NCBI GenBank assembly: GCA_050694055.1
Contig: JBOGWX010000050.1
Span: 1-23,012, forward strand
Direction: 5' to 3'
From: WHSV01 sp050694055
Lineage (GTDB): Bacteria > Actinomycetota > CADDZG01 > WHSQ01
DNA length: 23,012 nucleotides
Shown: positions 6,716 through 13,226 of the stretch, piece by piece
Numbering within the stretch: position 1 is the first letter of the stretch
Layout: every line of letters begins with the position of its first letter
Program-made: the position numbers and the translations under genes
The notes under the pieces: generated by a model
What the model was told of the DNA's origin: nothing
What the model saw: the letters and a program-made list of their open reading frames with translations, nothing else
The model's database searches: none

Positions 6716-7612
6716 ATGGCTCCTGTGACCCATCAGTCCCGGAGCGCCCCCCAGCGAGCTCGGCCCGCCCTCGCCGACCGAGTCCCACCCCATGCCTTCT
6801 TCCTGGTCAGCGCCGTCTTTCATTACCTCGGTCCCGCCTTCGCAGCCCTGCTTTTCGGACAAGTGGACGTTCTCGGCGTCGCGTGGCTTCGGATCGCCGG
6901 TGCCGCGCTGGTGTTCGCCATGTGGCGCGGTCCCCGGCGCCTGTTAGCCGGGATGACCGCGGGGGCGCCGTTCACCTTGATCCAGCTCGGAGTGGTCCTC
7001 GCCGCCATGAATGCCTGCTTCTATCTGGCCATCGCCCGTCTTCCGCTGGGAACCGTCGGCGCGATCGAGTTCCTCGGCCCCCTCGGTCTTGCGGCGGCGG
7101 GTATGCGGAGCCGCAGGAACGTCGCCGCGCTCGGGCTCGCCGCCGCCGGGGTCTATCTCCTGACGGACGTCCGCATCGCCGGCGAGCCGCTCGGCTTCGT
7201 CTTCGCCTTCGCCAACGCGGCGCTGTTCGTCGCCTACGTCGTTCTCGGTCATCGCGTCGCCCGCGCCGGTGGCGCCGCCGGAGTGGATCGTCTCGGTCTC
7301 GCCATGCTCATAGCCGCGCTGGCCATAACTCCGGCCGGCCTGAGCGGAGCCGTTCCGACCTTCTCCGAGCCGCTCCTCCTGGGGGCCGGGATCGGCGTGG
7401 GCATCTGCTCGTCGGTCATCCCGTACGTCTCCGATCAGCTTGCGATGGCCCGCTTGCCCCGCTCGACCTTCGCCCTTCTACTCTCGATCCTTCCGGCCAC
7501 CGCCACGCTCATTGGGGTGCTGGTCTTGGGACAGGTCCCCACCGGCGTCGAGATCGCGGGAGTGCTGCTCGTGGTCGGAGGCGTGGCGGTTCACGAGGTC
7601 GCCGAGGGCTAG
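6716..7612 (+). CDS. EamA/DMT transporter, RhtA-like amino-acid exporter
   Basis: This 298-aa inner-membrane protein has about ten predicted hydrophobic segments in two EamA halves. The phrases AMNACFYLAIARLPLGTVGA, IEFLGPLGLAA and RLPRSTFALLLSILPA align by eye with E. coli RhtA, the threonine/homoserine exporter (MNYLFYLSIQ, ALEFTGPLA, RLPTRTFGTLMSMEPA). The expected role is proton-driven efflux of small neutral amino acids. ATG 6716 is chosen because upstream sequence in this frame is antisense to the Lrp gene. No ribosome-binding site is visible, and a -10-like box suggests a leaderless transcript. The divergent Lrp/AsnC gene supports the amino-acid exporter assignment. The exact substrate is unknown. 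Confidence 0.87.
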   Translation: MAPVTHQSRSAPQRARPALADRVPPHAFFLVSAVFHYLGPAFAALLFGQVDVLGVAWLRIAGAALVFAMWRGPRRLLAGMTAGAPFTLIQLGVVLAAMNACFYLAIARLPLGTVGAIEFLGPLGLAAAGMRSRRNVAALGLAAAGVYLLTDVRIAGEPLGFVFAFANAALFVAYVVLGHRVARAGGAAGVDRLGLAMLIAALAITPAGLSGAVPTFSEPLLLGAGIGVGICSSVIPYVSDQLAMARLPRSTFALLLSILPATATLIGVLVLGQVPTGVEIAGVLLVVGGVAVHEVAEG

Positions 7613-7613
7613 C

Positions 7614-7642
7614 GCAACCGCCAAAAGAGATACACTGGTTGC
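7614..7642 (+). promoter_or_regulatory. Candidate promoter/operator upstream of the CGNR gene
   Basis: TACACT at 7631-7636 is a good TANNNT -10. It is enclosed by the inverted repeat GCAACC (7614-7619) and GGTTGC (7637-7642), separated by 17 bp. A repressor bound there would cover the -10. The CGNR protein encoded immediately downstream is the obvious candidate binder. No clear -35 is visible. Confidence 0.4.
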
Positions 7643-7661
7643 ATGCAGGCGAGAGGGAAAG

Positions 7662-8198
7662 ATGAATGACGTGATACCGGACGCTCCCGCGCTCGTCATG
7701 GACTTCGTCAACACCCTGGACCTCGAGGAGGGGGCCGACGAGCTGGACTCGCCGCACGCGCTGCGGCGTTGGATCGAACGGCGCCTCGGGACGCGCCCTC
7801 ACTCGATCGACGAGGATGCCTGGCTCTTAGTGCTCGAGACGCGCGAGTCGCTCCGGGAGGTGCTCGCATCGCACAACGGCCTGCCGCTCGGCCCCCAGGC
7901 GCTGCGTCGGCTCAATCGAGCCGGCGAGCTTGCCCAGATCTCGGCACACTGGAACGACGAGGGCAGGGCGACGTTCGCGTCTCGGGATCCCGGTGCCTAC
8001 GGCGCGCTCGGGCGGATCCTCGCAGCGGTCGTGGTCGCCCAGCAGGAGGACACCTGGGAGCGGCTCAAGGTTTGTCCGGCCGAGGATTGCCGCTTTGCGT
8101 TCTACGACCATTCCAAGAACCGCTCCGGCAAGTGGTGCACGATGCGCGTCTGCGGTAACCGGGCAAAGACGCGCACCTACCGGCAACGACACAACTGA
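7662..8198 (+). CDS. ABATE/CGNR zinc-finger domain protein
   Basis: This 178-aa protein has an N-terminal ABATE domain (about 8-125; ALVMDFVNTLD is the usual opening) and a C-terminal CGNR zinc finger. Cys138, Cys143, Cys159 and Cys164 form two C-x4-C pairs, and CGNRAKTRTYRQRH carries the name motif and a basic DNA-contacting tail. These proteins are common in Actinomycetota and are regarded as stress-related transcription regulators. ATG 7662 has an AGAGGG ribosome-binding site 4 nt upstream. A candidate operator covers its promoter. Two DNA glycosylase genes follow (16-nt gap, then a 1-nt overlap), so it may regulate a small repair operon. Target and signal are unknown. Confidence 0.88.
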   Translation: MNDVIPDAPALVMDFVNTLDLEEGADELDSPHALRRWIERRLGTRPHSIDEDAWLLVLETRESLREVLASHNGLPLGPQALRRLNRAGELAQISAHWNDEGRATFASRDPGAYGALGRILAAVVVAQQEDTWERLKVCPAEDCRFAFYDHSKNRSGKWCTMRVCGNRAKTRTYRQRHN

Positions 8199-8214
8199 GA
8201 GGCGCGAGGAAACC

Positions 8215-9372
8215 ATGACCGTGGTTCAAATCTCGACCCAGGACGTCCGGAGACTGTTCCTCGAGGCTCAGGGTTTCATCGGTGCACCCGATCGACGGGG
8301 CGGCGTGGCGGCGATGCTCCGGGCGGTGGGAGCCGTGCAACTCGACACCATCTCGGTCCTCGCACGCAGCCACGAGCTCGTTCCGTATGCGCGGCTCGGC
8401 CCGCTCAGCCGGGAGGAGATCGAACGCGCCTACTGGAAGAGAGACGAGGCCTTCGAGTACTGGGCCCACGCGGCCTGTGTTCTGCCGATCGAGTCCTGGC
8501 CCTACTTCGAATACCGGCGACGTCGCGCGCGGGAGCGCTACGCGTCCAACGGTTACAAGAAGGCCGGCAAAGAGGCGCTGGCCCGCTTGAAGGGTGAGGG
8601 TCCGCTGACGGCGACCGAGTTGGGGGGCGCAAAAAGAGGCGGCGTCTGGTGGGACTGGTCGGACACCAAGGAGGCGCTCGAGATCATGCTGGCCGAGGGG
8701 CACGTCGTCTGCGTCGAGCGACGTGGCTGGCGGCGCGTCTACGACCTCGCCGAGCGCACCATTCCCGCCGAGCTGCTCGACCACACCCCCGACGACCTCG
8801 AGTGCTGGGCGCATCTGCTCCGGGCGGGCGGCAAACGGCTCGGCGTCGGGACGCGCGCCGACCTCAGCGACTACTTCCGTCTCAAGGCCATCGACTTTCG
8901 TGCTGCGGTCGAGGCCGCGGGGTTGGTCCCGGTCGAGGTCAAGGGATGGAAGGACGTCGCATGGGCGCACCCCGATGCGCTGACGTGGCTGGAAGACGGC
9001 ATCCGGGGTCGTCACCGCACGACCCTGCTCAGCCCCTTCGACTCACTCGTGTGGGACCGCGACCGCACCTTTCGGATCTTCGACTTCCATCATCGTCTCG
9101 AGGCCTACGTGCCGAAACCGAAACGCATCCACGGTTACTTCGCCATGCCTCTGCTGGCCAAGGGGAAGCTCGTGGGCCGCGTCGATCCGTCGCGCCGCGA
9201 CGGCGCACTGGTGGCGAACAAGCTCACCGTCGAACGGCGCCACGTCACCGATATGGCCGGAGCGCTGATCGAAGCGGCTTCTTGGGTCGGTGCCACTTCG
9301 GTCGTCGTCGAACGGATGGATCCTGAGGACCTGCGCGCCGAACTCGAGGCCGCCCTCGCACCGGGGTCCTGA
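8215..9372 (+). CDS. YcaQ/AlkX-like winged-helix DNA glycosylase
   Basis: This 385-aa protein belongs to the HTH_42 (former DUF1006) family. Recognisable parts are VGAVQLDTISVLARSHELV near residues 38-56, a region of aromatic and charged segments (AFEYWAHAACVLP), and a C-terminal SPFDSLVWDRDRTFRIFDF, PKPKRIHGYFAMPLL, VGRVDPSRRD core. Q42-L43-D44 fits the catalytic Q-hydrophobic-D motif described for E. coli YcaQ (AlkX), which excises alkylated bases and unhooks interstrand crosslinks. AlkZ proteins have a Q at the third position. The start is ATG 8215 with GAGGA 4 nt upstream. The frame is open further upstream, but that overlaps the CGNR gene. Its stop overlaps the start of the mug gene (TGATG), so the two are translationally coupled. 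Confidence 0.87.
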   Translation: MTVVQISTQDVRRLFLEAQGFIGAPDRRGGVAAMLRAVGAVQLDTISVLARSHELVPYARLGPLSREEIERAYWKRDEAFEYWAHAACVLPIESWPYFEYRRRRARERYASNGYKKAGKEALARLKGEGPLTATELGGAKRGGVWWDWSDTKEALEIMLAEGHVVCVERRGWRRVYDLAERTIPAELLDHTPDDLECWAHLLRAGGKRLGVGTRADLSDYFRLKAIDFRAAVEAAGLVPVEVKGWKDVAWAHPDALTWLEDGIRGRHRTTLLSPFDSLVWDRDRTFRIFDFHHRLEAYVPKPKRIHGYFAMPLLAKGKLVGRVDPSRRDGALVANKLTVERRHVTDMAGALIEAASWVGATSVVVERMDPEDLRAELEAALAPGS

Positions 9373-9920
9373 TGCACCGGAAGCCGACCAAGGAAGAGGT
9401 GGCTACGGCTGCCGGTCGCAAGGTGCCCGACCTCATCAAGCCCGGACTGCGCGTCCTGTTCTGCGGCATCAACCCCGGGCTGTACTCGGGGGCCACCGGG
9501 CATCACTTCGCTCGTCCCGGCAATCGCTTCTGGGGCGCACTTCATCGCTCGGGGTTTACGCCTCATCAGGTGCATCCCTTCGACGAACGACTGCTTCTCG
9601 AGTACGGACTGGGGGTCACCAATTTCGTCGAGCGGTCCACGGCCCGTGCGTCCGATCTCCACGACGACGAGCTTCGTGCGGGCGTCGAGCGACTCGAGGC
9701 CAAGGTCGCGCGCTTCAAGCCGCGCTATGTAGCGTTCTGTGGCGTGAGCGCCTACCGAGTGGTGTTCGGCGACAACAAGGCGGCGGTCGGGCCACAGGAG
9801 CGCGCGCTCGCCGGCGCGCGCGTCTGGTTGCTCCCGAACCCCAGCGGGCTCAACGCGCACTATCAGTTGGACGACCTCGCCGTCGAGTTCGGCCGGCTGC
9901 GAACGGCGGTGTCCGGATGA
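9372..9920 (+). CDS. mug: G/U mismatch-specific DNA glycosylase (Mug family)
   Basis: This 182-aa protein shows the Mug/TDG motifs. FCGINPGL at about 30-37 contains the catalytic-region Asn34, GHHFARPGNRFW follows, and NPSGLNAHY lies at about 156-164. The family removes uracil or thymine mispaired with G by cleaving the N-glycosidic bond. Length is close to E. coli Mug (168 aa). The ATG lies inside the TGATG overlap with the upstream YcaQ-like gene. With that gene and the CGNR protein it forms a three-gene unit for base-excision repair. The next gene, a catabolic carboxylase, starts 29 nt later and appears to have its own promoter. Confidence 0.92.
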   Translation: MHRKPTKEEVATAAGRKVPDLIKPGLRVLFCGINPGLYSGATGHHFARPGNRFWGALHRSGFTPHQVHPFDERLLLEYGLGVTNFVERSTARASDLHDDELRAGVERLEAKVARFKPRYVAFCGVSAYRVVFGDNKAAVGPQERALAGARVWLLPNPSGLNAHYQLDDLAVEFGRLRTAVSG

Positions 9921-9937
9921 GGCAAGCCGGGCACAGG

Positions 9938-9949
9938 TAGGCTCTGCGA
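9938..9949 (+). promoter_or_regulatory. Candidate leaderless promoter of the leucine-catabolic operon
   Basis: TAGGCT at 9938-9943 matches TANNNT and ends 6 nt before ATG 9950, the spacing expected of a leaderless transcript. A weak AGGTAGG could alternatively act as a distant ribosome-binding site. No regulator gene is adjacent. Confidence 0.35.
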
Positions 9950-11494
9950 ATGAGTGACAGCGGGAGGCGGGAGGCGGATCTCGCCCAGCAGATCGAACGA
10001 GCGCGGTCGGGCGGAGCTCCGAAGTACCACGACAGGCTCGCGGAGCAGTCGAAACTGTTCGTGCGAGACCGGCTCGCTCTCCTGCTGGACGATGCCGACT
10101 CCTTTGTCGAGGACGGCCTGCTGGTGAACGCTCTGGCAGGAGATCTTCCGGCCGACGGCGTGGTCACCGGCGTCGGGTCCATCGCCGGACGTCCGGTCGC
10201 CATCATGGCCAACGACGCAACCGTCAAGGCCGGTTCCTGGGGGGCTCGCACGGTCGAGAAGATCATTCGCATCATCGAGCTCGCCCGGCGTCACGAGCAT
10301 CCTCTGGTCTACCTCGTCGACTCGGCGGGGGCGCGCATCACCGACCAGGTGGATCTCTTTCCCGGACGCCGCGGGGCCGGAAGGATCTTCTACAACCAGG
10401 TGCAGGCCTCGGGGAGGATTCCGCAGATCTGCTGCCTCTTCGGTCCTTCGGCCGCCGGTGGTGCCTACATTCCCGCCTTCTGCGATGTCGTGTTCATGGT
10501 CGACGGCAACGCGTCGATGTACCTGGGCTCCCCACGCATGGCCGAGGAAGTGATCGGCGAGCGGGTCACACTCGAGGAGATGGGGGGTGCTCGGATGCAC
10601 TGCGAGATCTCCGGTTGCGGCGACCTCCTGGTCGCCGATGACAAGGCGGCGATCGAGGCCGCCAGGGGCTACCTCGAGTTCTTCGGCCAGAGCTGGCGCG
10701 ATGATCCGCCGCGTATCACCGGGAGGCGCCAGGCCTTCACCGGCTCGTTGGCGACGCTGGTGCCCTCGGACGAGAGTCGCGAGTTCGATGTGTACGCGCT
10801 GATTGCCGGTCTCGTCGACGAGGGGTCGTTCTTCGAGATCAAACCCGACTTCGCCAAGGAGCTCGTCACCGGGCTGGCGCGACTCGATGGACGCGCGGTC
10901 GGCATCGTCGCGAACCAGCCTGCCGCGAAAGGTGGAGTCCTGTTCGTCGACTCGGCGGACAAGGCGGCGCGCTTCATCTGGCTGTGCGATGCCTTCAATA
11001 TCCCGTTGATCTTTCTGAGCGACGTGCCCGGGTTCATGATCGGCACCGCGGTCGAGCGTCAAGGAATCATCCGGCACGGCGCAAAGATGATCACGGCCGT
11101 ATCCGAGGCCACGGTCCCGAAGTTCTGCGTCGTGGTGCGCAAGGCGTATGGCGCCGGCCTCTACGCGATGGCCGGTCCGGGGTTCGAACCCGATGCGACG
11201 ATTGCACTACCGACCGCACGTATAGCAGTCATGGGTCCAGAGCCGGCGATCAACGCGGTGTATTTCAACAAGATTCAAGCCATCCAAGATCCTGGGGAGC
11301 GCGCCGCGTTCGTCGCCGCCAAGCAAAAGGAGTACGAGGAGGACATCGACCTCGTGCACCTCGCGTCCGAGAACGTGATCGATGCCGTGGTGCAGCCGGA
11401 TGATCTCCGATCCGATTTGATTCGCAGGCTCGACGCGGCCGCGCGCAAGGACCGGCACTTCTCGACCCGCCACCACGGCGTGCCGCCCGTCTGA
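9950..11494 (+). CDS. liuB: Methylcrotonyl-CoA carboxylase beta (carboxyltransferase) subunit
   Basis: This 514-aa carboxyltransferase transfers CO2 from biotin to an acyl-CoA. The N-half shows LVDSAGARITDQVDLFPGRR, GRIFYNQVQASGRIPQIC and the oxyanion loop GPSAAGGAYIPA. The C-half shows the second CoA site (FLSDVPGFMIG, then KAYGAGLYAMAG). By sequence alone it is an acyl-CoA carboxylase beta subunit. The methylcrotonyl specificity is inferred from the next three genes, which supply the following steps of leucine breakdown and the matching biotin subunit. From memory it also resembles B. subtilis YngE, whose cluster has the same order. It is the first gene of the operon, with a 14-nt gap to the next. 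Confidence 0.9.
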   Translation: MSDSGRREADLAQQIERARSGGAPKYHDRLAEQSKLFVRDRLALLLDDADSFVEDGLLVNALAGDLPADGVVTGVGSIAGRPVAIMANDATVKAGSWGARTVEKIIRIIELARRHEHPLVYLVDSAGARITDQVDLFPGRRGAGRIFYNQVQASGRIPQICCLFGPSAAGGAYIPAFCDVVFMVDGNASMYLGSPRMAEEVIGERVTLEEMGGARMHCEISGCGDLLVADDKAAIEAARGYLEFFGQSWRDDPPRITGRRQAFTGSLATLVPSDESREFDVYALIAGLVDEGSFFEIKPDFAKELVTGLARLDGRAVGIVANQPAAKGGVLFVDSADKAARFIWLCDAFNIPLIFLSDVPGFMIGTAVERQGIIRHGAKMITAVSEATVPKFCVVVRKAYGAGLYAMAGPGFEPDATIALPTARIAVMGPEPAINAVYFNKIQAIQDPGERAAFVAAKQKEYEEDIDLVHLASENVIDAVVQPDDLRSDLIRRLDAAARKDRHFSTRHHGVPPV

Positions 11495-11508
11495 TTCGAG
11501 GAGCGACG

Positions 11509-12291
11509 TTGACCGGAGAGTTCGTGACCATCGGGCGTGACGGCCGCGTGGGAATCGTGTCGCTCAACCGTCCCCAAGCCCACAACGCTCTGTCGGGAGC
11601 GATGGCCGACGAGCTCGCCGAGGCGTGCCGCGCGCTCGCGCGCGACGCCGAAGTATGGGCTGTCGTGCTGCGCGCCAACGGGGATAAAGCCTTTTGCGTC
11701 GGCGCCGATCTCAAGGAGCGCGCATCGTTCACGCTCGAGGACTTCCACGCCAATCGAATCCAGATCCGAGGCATGTTCGACGCCCTGCGATCCGTGCCGC
11801 AGCCGGTCGTGGTCGCTCCCTTCGGATTCGCGCTGGGTGGCGGTATGGAGCTCGTGTTGTCGTGCGACATCGTGGTCGCAGCAGAAAAGACGATGCTGGG
11901 CCTTCCCGAGACGCGCGTCGGTCTGTTGCCCGCCGGAGGAGGTACGCAGTTGCTGGCGCGCAAGGTGGGCTCGGCGCGCGCGAAGGAGTTGATCTTCAGA
12001 GGACGGCGGTTCACCGCCGAGGAGGGACTCGGCATGGGACTCGTCGCCCAGGTCGTGGGACGGGACCGGCTCGAAGAGGCCGCACTGGAGATGGCGCAGG
12101 ACATCTGCAGGTCGTCACCCGTCGCAGTGCGCGAGGCCAAGAGGGCCATAGATGCGACTTACGGAGTGGCCCTCGAGGACGGCATCGAGCTAGAGAACGA
12201 TGCTTGGAAGATCGTAATCGCGAGCCGGGACCGCGCCGAGGGCATAGCCGCCTTCAACGACAAGCGGGACCCGCAGTGGGCCAACCGGTGA
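11509..12291 (+). CDS. liuC: Methylglutaconyl-CoA hydratase (enoyl-CoA hydratase family)
   Basis: This 260-aa crotonase-fold protein uses a TTG start at 11509 with GAGGAG at 11498-11503, spaced 5 nt. Motifs are LNRPQAHNALS (substrate entrance), FCVGADLKER at about 62-71, the oxyanion loop ALGGGMELVLSCDI at about 108-121 with Glu114, and GLPETRVGLLPAGGGTQLL with Glu134 as the second catalytic acid. GADLKER, AKELIF and the C-terminal DRAEGIAAFNDKR pattern follow human AUH (methylglutaconyl-CoA hydratase) closely. The position between a carboxylase beta subunit and HMG-CoA lyase supports this specific step. The stop overlaps the GTG start of the lyase gene. Confidence 0.87.
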   Translation: MTGEFVTIGRDGRVGIVSLNRPQAHNALSGAMADELAEACRALARDAEVWAVVLRANGDKAFCVGADLKERASFTLEDFHANRIQIRGMFDALRSVPQPVVVAPFGFALGGGMELVLSCDIVVAAEKTMLGLPETRVGLLPAGGGTQLLARKVGSARAKELIFRGRRFTAEEGLGMGLVAQVVGRDRLEEAALEMAQDICRSSPVAVREAKRAIDATYGVALEDGIELENDAWKIVIASRDRAEGIAAFNDKRDPQWANR

Positions 12292-13226
12292 GCTGGCCCG
12301 GCTCGGTGAGGATTCGGGAGGTCGGCCCGCGCGACGGCATCCAGAGCGAGAAGGCGCAGGTCGCCACCTCGGACAAGGTGGCGTTGATCGACGCGCTGGC
12401 CGCTACGGGACTTCGTTACATCGAAGCGGTTTCGTTCGTGTCGCCCAAGGCCGTCCCCAACATGTCCGATGCGCGCGCGGTGTGGGCCGGCATCACGCGA
12501 CGAGAAGGCGTCTTCTACTCGGCCTTGGTGCCCAATCGCAAGGGCGCCGAGATCGCCGCCGAGGCCGGGGTCGACGGCATGCAGGTGTTCATCGCGGCGA
12601 GCGACTCGTACAACCTGCGCAACCTGCGCCGAACCGTGAAGGAGTCGCTGCACGATGTCGCGGAGGTCGTCGAGGTGGCGCGCTCGGCAGGCGTCGCGGT
12701 CGAAGGCACGATCTCGACGGCCTTCGGCTGCCCCTACGAGGGCGTTGTGCCGCCGGAGCGCGTGGTCGACGTGAGTGGTTGGATGGTCGACGCCGGCGTC
12801 ACGTCGCTCTCGTACGGTGACACTACGGGAATGGGCACGCCCCGCCGCGTGCGCGACGTCATCGAGGCGCTCCAAGCGGAACTTCCCGACATCGAGCTCA
12901 ACATGCATTTTCACGACACGCGCGGCACCGGTTTGGCGAACGTGCTCGCGGCTCTGGAGCTCGGAGTCGATTACTTCGATGCTTCGGTAGGAGGTATGGG
13001 AGGAAGCCCTTATGCGGAGGGGGCCACCGGAAACATCGCAACCGAGGATCTCGTGCACATGCTGAACGACATGGACATCGAAAGCGGCGTGCAGCTGGAC
13101 GCGTTGATCGAGGCGGCGCGGCTCGCGCAGGGTTTGGTCCACGCGGAGTTGCCGAGCAAGATGCTCAAGGCGGGACCGCGCTCGCAGGTCCAGGGTGCGC
13201 CGACCAAGGGCGACGTGGGTGTTTGA
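12288..13226 (+). CDS. liuE: Hydroxymethylglutaryl-CoA lyase family, catalytic Cys replaced by Ser
   Basis: This 312-aa DRE-TIM barrel protein would cleave HMG-CoA to acetoacetate and acetyl-CoA, the last step of leucine breakdown. It starts at GTG 12288 (GTGA overlap with the hydratase stop). The metal and substrate residues are present: Arg15 and Asp16 in GPRDGIQ, His207 and His209 in HFHDTRG, and Asn249 in GATGNIATED. Aligned to human HMGCL with a constant offset of 26 (D42, H233, N275), the catalytic Cys266 falls on Ser240 (GGMGGSPYA, codon AGC 13005-13007). The usual motif is GGCPYA. Human Cys266 variants are reported as nearly inactive. The enzyme is therefore impaired, uses Ser in a variant mechanism, or acts on another substrate. 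The gene is otherwise intact and overlaps the next by 8 nt. Confidence 0.87.
   Translation: MSWPGSVRIREVGPRDGIQSEKAQVATSDKVALIDALAATGLRYIEAVSFVSPKAVPNMSDARAVWAGITRREGVFYSALVPNRKGAEIAAEAGVDGMQVFIAASDSYNLRNLRRTVKESLHDVAEVVEVARSAGVAVEGTISTAFGCPYEGVVPPERVVDVSGWMVDAGVTSLSYGDTTGMGTPRRVRDVIEALQAELPDIELNMHFHDTRGTGLANVLAALELGVDYFDASVGGMGGSPYAEGATGNIATEDLVHMLNDMDIESGVQLDALIEAARLAQGLVHAELPSKMLKAGPRSQVQGAPTKGDVGV

Noticed and set aside
11694..12287. Upstream extension of the HMG-CoA lyase ORF
   Set aside because: It lies out of frame over the enoyl-CoA hydratase and is Arg/Gly-rich shadow translation.
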